Shown piece by piece: positions 1 to 8,774 of a stretch of 64,000 nucleotides of DNA. This stretch comes from Thioalkalivibrio sp. ALJ7. GTDB lineage: Bacteria; Pseudomonadota; Gammaproteobacteria; Ectothiorhodospirales; Ectothiorhodospiraceae. Below the pieces are notes generated by a model. That model searched no databases. It saw only the letters and a program-made list of their open reading frames with translations, and had not been told where the DNA came from. A program made the position numbers and the translations under genes. Positions within the stretch are counted from its first letter, which is position 1. Every line of letters starts with the position of its first letter. The stretch is taken from the NCBI RefSeq assembly GCF_000376865.1, contig NZ_AQXQ01000011.1, positions 372,001 to 436,000 on the forward strand. The letters run 5' to 3'.

Positions 1-1
1 G

Positions 2-610
2 CCGGAGTTGTTCAAGACTGCGCGCAACGCGGAACTCTTGTTTCATCTGGATCGCTCCGCGCGCATCAATGCCATCCGGCGGGCGACCGAGCGCCGGATC
101 GGGAGCCGGCTGTTTATCAACTTCAACCCGACCGCGATCTATGACCCGGCCTTTTGCCTGGAGACCACGGTACGCGAGATCAATTCGCGCCCCGCGGATC
201 GCATGGGTCCCAGCGGATTCGTGTTCGAGGTCATCGAGAGCGACCAGGTCACTGATATCGAACACCTGTCGCGGATCGTGGAGCGCTATCGGCGGGCAGG
301 GTTCCAGGTCGCCCTGGACGATCTTGGCGCCGGTTATGCCTCGCTGAACATGCTGTCGCAGTTGCGTCCCGACTACGTGAAGATCGACCGTGAGCTGGTC
401 AGCGGCATCAGCGGAGATATCTATCAGCAGAAGATCCTCGACAAGATTGTCGAGCTGGCGCGCGACCTGGATATCCAGGTGGTGGCCGAGGGTATCGAGA
501 CCGTCGACGAATGGCGCTGGCTGAAGGACCGCGTCGACTACTGCCAGGGTTACCTGTTCGCTCGCCCCGCTGCCGAGCCGCCGTTGCCGCAACACCCCGA
601 ACCGGCCTGA
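2..610 (+). CDS. EAL-domain cyclic-di-GMP phosphodiesterase, C-terminal part
   Basis: The gene runs in from upstream, so the start is outside the window and only about 200 residues of the EAL domain remain. Visible motifs are FINFNP, FEVIES, ALDDLGAGYASL, YVKIDR, VVAEGIET and CQGYLFARP. These carry the conserved Asn, Glu, Asp-Asp, Lys, Glu and Gln of active EAL phosphodiesterases, which hydrolyse cyclic di-GMP to pGpG. The EAL tripeptide itself and any sensory or GGDEF domain lie beyond the left edge. The domain looks catalytically competent from what is present. It ends 66 bp before the sucrose genes; a functional link to them is not shown. Confidence 0.9.
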   Translation, partial: PELFKTARNAELLFHLDRSARINAIRRATERRIGSRLFINFNPTAIYDPAFCLETTVREINSRPADRMGPSGFVFEVIESDQVTDIEHLSRIVERYRRAGFQVALDDLGAGYASLNMLSQLRPDYVKIDRELVSGISGDIYQQKILDKIVELARDLDIQVVAEGIETVDEWRWLKDRVDYCQGYLFARPAAEPPLPQHPEPA

Positions 611-676
611 TTCCGCGTTGGCGACAGGTTTCGCGGCGCGTGCACATCGGCCGCGCTTTCCATAGACTCGGGTGTT

Positions 677-2074
677 ATGAACCAGCTTCCCCCTGATGCC
701 CGTAACCCGACGCTCGAATCTGCCTATCAGCTACTACGCGATGCCGAGGTGCGCTATCGCGGTCGCACGGTGGGTTCCGTAGCGAGCCTGGACGAGCGCG
801 CGCCCGCGGAGAACTACGCCGACTGTTTTATTCGCGATTTCGTACCTTCGGGGCTTGTCTATTTGCTGAACGACGAGCCCGAGGTGGTGCGCGATTTTCT
901 CTCGCTGATCCTGCAGATCCGCGACACCCAGGAAGAGATCGAGGGGCACCGCCGTTTGCCACGGGTGATGCCGGCGAGCTTCCGTGTGTTTACCGATGCC
1001 GATGGCCGTGAATCGCTGGCGGCGGACTTTGGCGATCGCGCGATCGGGCGCGTGGCGCCGGTGGATTCGATGATGTGGTGGGTGTTGCTGTTGCGTGCCT
1101 ACCAGAACCGCACGGGCGACCATGACTTCATCAAGAGTGCCGACGTCCAGCGCGGTATCCGCCTGATCCTGAGCATCTGCCTGCAGGACCGCTTCGAGGT
1201 CTTCCCGACGCTGTTGGTGCCGGATGGCAGCTTCATGATCGATCGGCGCATGGGGGTGTTCGGCCACCCGCTGGAGATCCAGGCCTTGTTCTATGGGATG
1301 CTCAAAGCCTCGCTGGCGATGCTGGAGCCCTGTGACCGGGATTCCGAACTCCTGTGTGAACAGTCCGCGATCCGTACTCACCAGCTGTCGGACTATATCC
1401 GCCACTACTACTGGCTGGATCTGGAGCGGTTGAACGATATCCATCGCTATCGCACGGAGCACTTCGGGCACGAGTCGGAGAACTCCCTGAATATCTACCC
1501 CGAGAGCATCCCGGACTGGCTGGTCGACTGGCTGCCTTCCGAGAGCGGTTATCTGGTGGGCAACCTGGGGCCGGGGCGGATGGATTTCCGCTTTTTCAGT
1601 TTCGGTAACCTGCTGGCCGTACTGTTCGGGCTGGCGGACGAGCATCAGTCGCGCTCGATCATGCAGACCTTCGAGCAGCGCTTCGAGGACCTGATCGGCA
1701 CCATGCCGGTGAAGATCTGCTACCCGGCGATGATTGGCGAGGAATGGCGCCTGCTGACCGGCTCGGACCCAAAGAACACCCCTTGGTCCTATCACAATGG
1801 GGGTAACTGGCCGGCGCTGCTGTGGGCCTTTACCGGCGCGGCGCTGCGCGTCGGGCGGCCGGATCTGGCGCGCAGCGTGCACGCGGTGGCGGCTGAGCGC
1901 CTGCATCGCGACCAGTGGCCGGAATACTACGACGGTCGCCATGGCCGCCTGGTGGGACGTCGTGCCAACCACCGTCAGACCTGGTCGGCGACCGCCGTAC
2001 TGGTCTCGCAGGCCCTGATCGACAATCCCGAGACCATGAACCTGTTCGGCAGCCCCGAACCCGAGGTGCCATGA
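677..2074 (+). CDS. GH100 alkaline/neutral invertase
   Basis: A 465-residue protein of the length usual for bacterial GH100 neutral invertases, which hydrolyse sucrose to glucose and fructose in the cytoplasm. Family-like stretches are ENYADCFIRDFVPSGL near the N-terminus, DSMMWWVLLLRAY in the first third, MGVFGHPLEIQALFY, and TPWSYHNGGNWPALLW near residues 370-385. There is no signal peptide. Its stop overlaps the start of the sucrose-phosphate synthase gene by 4 bp (ATGA), so the two are almost certainly co-transcribed. That pairing of synthesis with breakdown suggests it removes sucrose accumulated as a compatible solute after osmotic downshift (inference). Confidence 0.88.
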   Translation: MNQLPPDARNPTLESAYQLLRDAEVRYRGRTVGSVASLDERAPAENYADCFIRDFVPSGLVYLLNDEPEVVRDFLSLILQIRDTQEEIEGHRRLPRVMPASFRVFTDADGRESLAADFGDRAIGRVAPVDSMMWWVLLLRAYQNRTGDHDFIKSADVQRGIRLILSICLQDRFEVFPTLLVPDGSFMIDRRMGVFGHPLEIQALFYGMLKASLAMLEPCDRDSELLCEQSAIRTHQLSDYIRHYYWLDLERLNDIHRYRTEHFGHESENSLNIYPESIPDWLVDWLPSESGYLVGNLGPGRMDFRFFSFGNLLAVLFGLADEHQSRSIMQTFEQRFEDLIGTMPVKICYPAMIGEEWRLLTGSDPKNTPWSYHNGGNWPALLWAFTGAALRVGRPDLARSVHAVAAERLHRDQWPEYYDGRHGRLVGRRANHRQTWSATAVLVSQALIDNPETMNLFGSPEPEVP

Positions 2075-4251
2075 AAAAGACCCAGAGCAAGACCCGCGAC
2101 GGCGAAGGCCTCTACCTTGTCCTGATCAGCGTCCACGGCCTGATCCGTGGGCAGGACTTGGAGCTTGGACGTGATGCCGATACTGGCGGGCAGACGCTCT
2201 ATGCGGTCGAACTGGCGCGCGCCCTGGCCCGCCACCCGCAGGTCGGTCGGGTCGACCTGCTGACGCGACGGGTCGTCGACAGCAAGGTGGCCAAGGATTA
2301 CGCCGAGTCGGAAGAAGATCTCGGGGATGGGGCCCATCTCGTACGCCTCGACTGCGGGCCCCGGCGCTACCTGCGCAAGGAAAAGCTCTGGCCTTATCTG
2401 GACTGCTTCGCCGACAACGCCCTGGGGCATATCCGTCGCGTCGGTCTGCGCCCGGACGTGATCCACGGGCACTACGCCGATGCCGGACACGTGGCGGTGC
2501 AGCTCTCCAACCTGTTGGGCGCGCCAATGCTGCAGACCGGGCATTCGCTGGGGCGGGTGAAGCGCGAGCGCCTGCGCGAGAGCGGCATGTCCGATGCCGA
2601 TATCGAGGCCCGCTACAACATCTCGACTCGCATCCACGCGGAGGAAGAGGCGCTGGCCCATGCCCACCGGGTCATCGCCAGTACCCGCCAGGAGATCGGC
2701 GAACAGTACGCGACCTACGACAACTATCAGCCGGAGCGCATGGAGGTGATCCCGCCGGGTACCGACCTGGCGCGCTTCTACCCGCCCAAGCGAGGGCAGC
2801 GCAAGCCGCCGATCTGGGCGGAGATCCGGCGCTTTCTGGAAAAGCCCGATCGGCCCCTGATCATGGCCCTGTCGCGTGCCGATGAACGCAAGAATATCCG
2901 CGCCCTGGTCGAGGCCTACGCCGGCAACGACTGGCTGCGCGAGAACGCCAATCTGGTGATCGTCGCCGGCAATCGTGACGACATCGCGGATCTCGACAAG
3001 GGCGCGCGCGATGTCCTGACCGATCTGCTCCTGCGGATCGATCGCCATGATCTGCACGGGAAGGTCGCGTATCCAAAACACCACGATTCCGAGGATGTGC
3101 CGGATCTCTATCGGCTGGTGGCCTCCAGCAAGGGTGTGTTCGTGAACCCCGCGCTGACGGAACCCTTTGGCCTGACCCTGATCGAGGCCGCCGCCAGTGG
3201 GGCGCCCATTGTGGCGACCAACGATGGGGGGCCGGAGGAGATCATCTCCCGTTGCCACAACGGCCAGTTGATCGACCCGCTGGACCCGGAGGGCATCGCC
3301 GACGCGATCCAGGGCATCCTGGCCGATCGGCCGCGCTGGCAGCGCTACTCGCGTGCCGGGCTGAAGGGTGTGCGCCAGCACTACTCCTGGGACGGGCACG
3401 CCGATAAGTACGTGAAGCTTACGAAGACATTGACCCGCGAAGTGCGTCAGGAGAAGCACCACGAACGTCGAGTCTCGGGACACTTGGCACAGATGGACCG
3501 GGCCGTCATCACGGACATCGACAACACCCTGCTGGGCGACGACAAGGCCACGCGGGCCTTCGTGACTTGGCTCAAGCGCAACCGTAAACGAGTGGCCTTC
3601 GGCGTGGCCACGGGACGGCGGATCGATTCCGCCGCCGCGATCCTGGAGGAGCACGGCGTGCCCACGCCGGATGTCTGGATCACCTCGGTGGGCAGCGAGA
3701 TCCATTACGGCACCAAGCAGACCGAGGATCGCGGTTGGGCACGGCATATCAGCCATCGCTGGGAGCCGGACCGGCTGCGCGAATGCCTGCTAAAGGAAAA
3801 GAACCTGGTCCTGCAGCCCGATGTCGATCAGCGCACGCACAAGGTGAGCTTCTTCGTCGAGCCGTCCGGCAGCCTGGATGTCTCGACGATTGAGACGCGG
3901 CTTTATCGCGAGGACCTGCACGCCCGGGTGATCTACTCGCACGACCGCTATCTCGACCTGCTTCCGGTGCGCGCCTCCAAGGGGCTGGCCGTGCGCTATC
4001 TGTCGGATAAGTGGGGAATTCCACTGGAACACGTACTGGTGGCCGGCGATTCCGGCAACGACGAGGACATGCTGCGAGGGCGGCTACTGGGTGTGGTGGT
4101 TGGCAATCACCAACCGGAGCTGGAAAGCCTGCGCGGCTTCCAGCGGATCTTCTTCGCCGGTGAGACCCATGCGCGCGGCATCCTCGAAGGCATCGAGCAC
4201 TTCGATCTCATCAACGGTTACAAGGCCACGGACACCGAGGCCGCCGAATAA
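2071..4251 (+). CDS. Sucrose-phosphate synthase with fused HAD sucrose-phosphatase-like domain
   Basis: A protein of 726 residues starting at the ATG that overlaps the invertase stop; an upstream in-frame extension lies inside the invertase gene and is not used. The N-terminal two thirds is a GT4 glycosyltransferase, with LISVHGLIRGQ and DTGGQTLYAVELARAL near the start and the donor-site region EPFGLTLIEAAASGAP around residue 365. It makes sucrose-6-phosphate from a nucleotide sugar and fructose-6-phosphate. From about residue 480 there is a HAD type IIB domain with DIDNTLLGD (an intact DxDxT nucleophile motif) and GDSGNDEDML near the end. In many cyanobacterial homologues this domain has lost catalytic residues, so a bifunctional synthase/phosphatase is possible here. 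No separate phosphatase gene is visible in the window. Confidence 0.9.
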   Translation: MKKTQSKTRDGEGLYLVLISVHGLIRGQDLELGRDADTGGQTLYAVELARALARHPQVGRVDLLTRRVVDSKVAKDYAESEEDLGDGAHLVRLDCGPRRYLRKEKLWPYLDCFADNALGHIRRVGLRPDVIHGHYADAGHVAVQLSNLLGAPMLQTGHSLGRVKRERLRESGMSDADIEARYNISTRIHAEEEALAHAHRVIASTRQEIGEQYATYDNYQPERMEVIPPGTDLARFYPPKRGQRKPPIWAEIRRFLEKPDRPLIMALSRADERKNIRALVEAYAGNDWLRENANLVIVAGNRDDIADLDKGARDVLTDLLLRIDRHDLHGKVAYPKHHDSEDVPDLYRLVASSKGVFVNPALTEPFGLTLIEAAASGAPIVATNDGGPEEIISRCHNGQLIDPLDPEGIADAIQGILADRPRWQRYSRAGLKGVRQHYSWDGHADKYVKLTKTLTREVRQEKHHERRVSGHLAQMDRAVITDIDNTLLGDDKATRAFVTWLKRNRKRVAFGVATGRRIDSAAAILEEHGVPTPDVWITSVGSEIHYGTKQTEDRGWARHISHRWEPDRLRECLLKEKNLVLQPDVDQRTHKVSFFVEPSGSLDVSTIETRLYREDLHARVIYSHDRYLDLLPVRASKGLAVRYLSDKWGIPLEHVLVAGDSGNDEDMLRGRLLGVVVGNHQPELESLRGFQRIFFAGETHARGILEGIEHFDLINGYKATDTEAAE

Positions 4252-4260
4252 CCCGGTTTT

Positions 4261-4546
4261 TTCACCACGAAGCACACGAAGGTGCGAAGAAGAGCAAGGT
4301 CAAAGGCGAAAAACCTTTATCACCACGGAGTACACAGAGGACACAGAGAAAAGATGGTTCGGGAGAAACATTCGCGAGCACATGGTCACACGCTGGAACG
4401 GGGTTGAATGCCGCGGAAGTCACCTATCCTGCTGGTCGCCTTTCGATTTTCTCCGTGAACTCCGTGAACTCCGTGAACTCCGTGTCCTCTGTGGTAACTA
4501 GCCTTTGACCTTGCTCTTCTTCGTGCCTTCGTGTGCTTCGTGGTGA
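4261..4546. repeat. Nested inverted-repeat element between SPS and tauE
   Basis: The whole 301-bp gap between the two genes is one palindromic structure. The outer arms, 4261-4307 and 4501-4546, are near-perfect inverted copies of a sequence rich in the unit CACGAAG. Inside lies a second inverted pair based on a different unit: 4320-4352 (ACCACGGAG, GGACACAGAG) and 4450-4497. The right inner arm holds tandem 9-bp units, with CTCCGTGAA repeated three times at 4451-4477 followed by two variants. Relatives occur at 49079-49294 and 19482-19531. Repeats built on CACGAAG are widespread in environmental bacteria. No coding potential is credible. Confidence 0.8.
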
Positions 4547-4552
4547 TATTGA

Positions 4553-5314
4553 TCAGGGGACGGGGAGGAGCAGGGCGATGCCGGTGAGGACGGTGACGAC
4601 CTCGAATGCGCGTTTCACCAGGCGGTTGCCGTAGTGCTGGGCGGCCCAGGCGCCCAGATAGCCGCCAACAAAGCTGCCGACGAGCAGGGCCGGCAGCCAG
4701 TCCCATTGCACCGTGCCGAAGGTCCCCAGTACCAGTGCGCCCGCGCCGTTCCAGACCAGACCGACCAGGACCATGGTGTAGGCAACGGCCTGGGTGTAGC
4801 TCATGCCGTACCAGCGCACCAGCCACAGGGTGACCATCAGCCCGGTACCGGAGGCGAGCGAGCCATTCAGGACGCCGATCAGGAACAGACCCGCCGCCCC
4901 GATTAGCGCATGGCGCCAGGAAAAACCGACCTCGCGCACCACCTGCCCCAATTGCGGGCGGCGCCAGGAGTACCATCCAAGGCCAATGGTCAGCAGTCCC
5001 AGGGCGATTTCGCCGGCTCGTGGCGGGATTCCAAGCACCAGCCAGGCACCGATTAGCACCCCAGGTAGACCGGCCAGCAGGATAATGCCTAGGCGTACGG
5101 GCTCGAATGTGCTTTTCTTGAGGTGGCGCAAGCCGGCGCCGGCGCCCAGTGCGACCGACGCGATCTTGTGGGTGGCCAGCGCGACCGGGTAGGGAAGGCC
5201 CAGAAAAATCAGAGCGGGCAGCTGCAACAATCCCGCCCCGCCGCCGGCCAGCGCGGAGAACCCGTTGGCGATGATGGCGATGAAGACGAGTCCGAGGTGT
5301 TCGAAAATGGTCAT
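4553..5314 (-). CDS. TauE/SafE-family sulfite/anion exporter
   Basis: A 253-residue, very hydrophobic protein with about eight predicted membrane segments. The N-terminal half has the family-like glycine-rich start FSALAGGGAGLLQLPAL followed by VALATHKIASVALGAG; the second repeat has GVLNGSLASGTGLMVTLWL. Members move sulfite, sulfonates or other small anions across the inner membrane, but substrate cannot be predicted from sequence. In a sulfur-oxidising lineage sulfite efflux would be natural (inference). Its start overlaps head-to-head with the likely start of the DUF4124 gene. Downstream lies only the palindromic repeat. Confidence 0.85.
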   Translation of the reverse strand: MTIFEHLGLVFIAIIANGFSALAGGGAGLLQLPALIFLGLPYPVALATHKIASVALGAGAGLRHLKKSTFEPVRLGIILLAGLPGVLIGAWLVLGIPPRAGEIALGLLTIGLGWYSWRRPQLGQVVREVGFSWRHALIGAAGLFLIGVLNGSLASGTGLMVTLWLVRWYGMSYTQAVAYTMVLVGLVWNGAGALVLGTFGTVQWDWLPALLVGSFVGGYLGAWAAQHYGNRLVKRAFEVVTVLTGIALLLPVP

Positions 5315-5972
5315 TTGGGGTGCATGGAACCGGGAGCGATCAAGCCTGTGGCGGGCGGGGTTGGCCGGTGCATTGTTGCTGGGCCTTGCGGCACCCGTTC
5401 AGGCGGACATTTATCGCTGGGTGGATGATGACGGGACCGTACACTATTCCAGCACTCCGCAGCCGGAAACGAGTCAGCGTGAACGTCACATCTTTGATTC
5501 CGAGGGCCGTGTGCGCGAGGTTCTACCGGCACCGATGAGTGCCGAGGAGCGGGCACAGGCCGCTGCCGAGCGCGAGCAGGCCGAGCGCGAGCTGGAGGCG
5601 GCGCTGCGAGCGCGCCAGGACCGTGCCGCGCGCGAGCGCCAGTTGCGTCGAGCGTACGAGTCGTTGGACGAGATCGAGGAGCTGCGCGAGCGTCGTGAGC
5701 GTGCCATCGGTGGGACCATCCAGCGCAGCGAAGCGCAGGAGACGACGCTGTTGCGCGAACGCGAACGTATTCGGCGGCAGAAAGACAACGCCCCTGATGG
5801 ATCGCCTCTGCTGGAGCGTTACCGCTCGGAGATGGAGGAACTGGACGCGCGTATCGCGCGCGAACGCCAGTATCGTCGCGGTCAGCGTGATCGTTTATCC
5901 GCGATCCACGAACGCCTGGACCTGGATCGCCGCGACTTCCAGCAGCTGGTGCTCAACGGGCGTGATTCGTAG
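5307..5972 (+). CDS. DUF4124-domain protein, secreted, coiled-coil
   Basis: About 221 residues. A signal peptide (LAGALLLGLAAPVQA, cleavage before DIYRW) leads into a DUF4124 domain, IYRWVDDDGTVHYSSTP, followed by a long charged helical region rich in Glu, Arg and Ala from about residue 75 to the end, probably a coiled coil. DUF4124 proteins are common in gammaproteobacterial envelopes and have no assigned biochemical role. The ATG at 5307 gives the most compact signal peptide, but this start lies inside the first codons of the divergent tauE gene; an ATG at 5265 is also in frame. Start confidence is therefore low while family assignment is good. Confidence 0.75.
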   Translation: MVIWGAWNRERSSLWRAGLAGALLLGLAAPVQADIYRWVDDDGTVHYSSTPQPETSQRERHIFDSEGRVREVLPAPMSAEERAQAAAEREQAERELEAALRARQDRAARERQLRRAYESLDEIEELRERRERAIGGTIQRSEAQETTLLRERERIRRQKDNAPDGSPLLERYRSEMEELDARIARERQYRRGQRDRLSAIHERLDLDRRDFQQLVLNGRDS

Positions 5973-6045
5973 CGCTCGCCCTGATTCAGACAAGCACGAA
6001 GCGATTCGCGGCGCTTATCCCATCCTGCTCGCCGGGGCCGGTTCG

Positions 6046-6960
<915 letters not shown>

Positions 6961-6997
6961 TTAGCACCCGGTCTGCTTGGTGCGGTGAGTCGCGCTT

Positions 6998-7024
6998 AAA
7001 ACATGTACATAAGTTGCATCGTTT
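6998..7024. promoter_or_regulatory. Imperfect palindrome upstream of hmp, candidate NsrR-type operator
   Basis: The stretch reads AAACATGTAC, a short centre, then GTTGCATCGTTT, so its two halves are imperfect inverted copies (ATGTA against TGCAT). Its right edge overlaps the -35 hexamer of the hmp promoter, where a repressor would block RNA polymerase. NsrR, the nitric-oxide-sensing Rrf2 repressor, controls hmp in many proteobacteria and recognises AT-rich sites with ATGCAT-like halves. The match is partial, so the regulator is a hypothesis. Confidence 0.4.
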
Positions 7025-7051
7025 GACGTCGGTGGTGGGGGCCGGTATAAA
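7023..7051 (+). promoter_or_regulatory. Sigma-70 promoter of hmp
   Basis: TTGACG at 7023-7028 and TATAAA at 7046-7051 are separated by exactly 17 bp, a near-consensus sigma-70 promoter. Transcription should begin near 7058, leaving a leader of about 28 nt before the hmp ATG at 7086. An AAGG ribosome-binding sequence lies about 8 bases ahead of that ATG. The strength of the hexamers suggests the gene depends on repression, not activation, for control. Confidence 0.7.
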
Positions 7052-7085
7052 GCTTCTTTTAAAATGCAACAAAAAAGGTTGGCAC

Positions 7086-8267
7086 ATGCTCTCGAACGAA
7101 CAGAAGGCGATCATTCAGAAAACCGTTCCACTCCTAGAAGCGGGTGGCGAGGCCCTGACCCGGCACTTCTACCAGATCATGCTGCAGGATTATCCCGAGG
7201 TTCGACCCCTTTTCAACCAGGCCCATCAGGTCAGCGGCGAACAGGCTCGGGCGCTGGCCAATGCGGTACTGAACTATGCGCGGCACATCGACGAACTGGA
7301 GGCCTTGGGGCCTTTGGTGGGCCAGATCGTCAACAAGCACGTCTCGTTACAGGTGCAGCCGGAGCACTACCCAATCGTCGGCGACTGCCTGCTTCAGGCG
7401 ATGCGTGAAGTGCTGGGCGAGGATGTAGCGACGGCTCCGGTTCTGGAAGCCTGGGGCGCGGCCTATCAGCAGCTTGCCGATATCCTGATCGAGGCCGAGG
7501 AAGGCGTCTACGCCGCGCATGAGCAGCAGCTCGGTGGTTGGCGCGGTGCTCGTGCCTTTCGGGTCGAGCGCAAGGTGCCCGAGAGCGACGAGATCACCTC
7601 GTTCTACCTGAAGCCCGTCGACGGAGAACCGGTGCCGCCGCATCAGCCGGGGCAGTATCTCGGGTTGCGCCTGATGATCGACGGCGAGGAAGTCCGCCGG
7701 AACTATTCCCTTTCGGCGGCCGCGAATGGCGAAACCCTGCGCATCAGCGTCAAGCGCGAACCGGGCGGTGTCGCCTCAACCTTCCTGCATGATCGGGTAC
7801 AGGAGGGTGATGCGCTGGACGTCTTCCCGCCGGCCGGGGATTTTGTGCTGCAGCCGACCAACCGCCCGGTGGCTCTGGTGACCGCGGGCGTCGGAATTAC
7901 GCCAGCGATGGCGATGACCGAGGCGGCGCTGGCGGAGGGCCGAGAGGTGCACTTTATTCACTGCGCACGACACGGCGGCGTGCACGCCTTTCGCGACTGG
8001 TTGGAGCGGCAGGCGGGGCGTACGGCCAGTCTGACCCGGCGCTATTGCTACAGCGAGCCGCGCGCCGGGGACCAGCCGCATGCCGAGGGTTTCCTGAGTC
8101 GCGAACAGCTCGCCGAGTGGTTGCCCGACCCGCGCGATGTGGATGTCTATTTCCTGGGGCCAAAACCGTTTATGCAACAGGTGCGCGCCCATCTGCGCGG
8201 GCTGGGTGTGCCGGATGATCAGGTGAGCTACGAGTTCTTCGGGCCGGCGTCGGCGCTGGAGACCTGA
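7086..8267 (+). CDS. hmp: Flavohemoglobin (nitric oxide dioxygenase)
   Basis: A protein of 393 residues, close to the 396 of the E. coli enzyme; the ATG at 7086 is chosen because LSNEQKAIIQKTVPLL matches the family N-terminus. Residues 1-140 form the globin domain, with the proximal-histidine segment NKHVSLQVQPEHYP. The next part is an FAD domain with the RNYSLS motif near residue 205. The C-terminal NAD domain has VTAGVGITPAM and ends in YEFFGP. It converts NO and O2 to nitrate with NAD(P)H, protecting against nitrosative stress. It stands alone behind its own promoter. Confidence 0.96.
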   Translation: MLSNEQKAIIQKTVPLLEAGGEALTRHFYQIMLQDYPEVRPLFNQAHQVSGEQARALANAVLNYARHIDELEALGPLVGQIVNKHVSLQVQPEHYPIVGDCLLQAMREVLGEDVATAPVLEAWGAAYQQLADILIEAEEGVYAAHEQQLGGWRGARAFRVERKVPESDEITSFYLKPVDGEPVPPHQPGQYLGLRLMIDGEEVRRNYSLSAAANGETLRISVKREPGGVASTFLHDRVQEGDALDVFPPAGDFVLQPTNRPVALVTAGVGITPAMAMTEAALAEGREVHFIHCARHGGVHAFRDWLERQAGRTASLTRRYCYSEPRAGDQPHAEGFLSREQLAEWLPDPRDVDVYFLGPKPFMQQVRAHLRGLGVPDDQVSYEFFGPASALET

Positions 8268-8291
8268 CGCGGGTCGACGCCTCGGTCGGTG

Positions 8292-8753
8292 TCAGCCGCG
8301 GCCCGAGGAGCCGAAGCCGCCTGTGCCGCGGTGGCTTTCCTCGAAGTCCTCGACTACGCGGAAGCGGGGCTGGACGACTGGCACGATCACCAGTTGGGCC
8401 AGGCGTTCGCCGACTTCCAGGGTGTAGGCGTTGGTGCCCCGGTTCCAGCAGGAGATCATCAGTGGGCCCTGGTAGTCGGCATCGATCAGGCCGACCAGGT
8501 TTCCCAGCACTAGCCCGTGCTTATGTCCCAGGCCCGAGCGTGGGAGGATCATCCCGGCGTAGCCCGGGTCCTCGATATGGATCGACAGGCCGGTGGGGAT
8601 CAGCTCGGCGGCGCCGGGTTCCAGGGTCAGGGGCTGCTCGATCATCGCGCGCAGGTCCACGCCGGCCGAGCCATCGGTGGCAGGGGCGGGCAGTGGAAAG
8701 TCCGCGCCCATGCGCGGGTCGAGGATCTTCAGGTCGATTTCGGGGGCAGGCAT
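8292..8753 (-). CDS. dut: Deoxyuridine 5'-triphosphate nucleotidohydrolase
   Basis: A 153-residue trimeric dUTPase that hydrolyses dUTP to dUMP, keeping uracil out of DNA. All five motifs are present: [24 protein letters not shown], the catalytic region [22 protein letters not shown], and the C-terminal glycine-rich clamp [12 protein letters not shown]. It follows coaBC on the same strand after 21 bp, the usual gammaproteobacterial dfp-dut order, and is probably in one transcript. Confidence 0.97.
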   Translation of the reverse strand: MPAPEIDLKILDPRMGADFPLPAPATDGSAGVDLRAMIEQPLTLEPGAAELIPTGLSIHIEDPGYAGMILPRSGLGHKHGLVLGNLVGLIDADYQGPLMISCWNRGTNAYTLEVGERLAQLVIVPVVQPRFRVVEDFEESHRGTGGFGSSGRG

Positions 8754-8774
8754 CCAGTCATTCCTTGCGGCCAG

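Noticed and set aside
734-1972. 412-residue frame opposite the invertase gene
   Set aside because: Antisense shadow rich in Arg, His and Gln with no recognisable domain.
4451-4495. Tandem 9-bp repeats considered as a CRISPR array
   Set aside because: Units are contiguous with no spacers and belong to the palindromic element.
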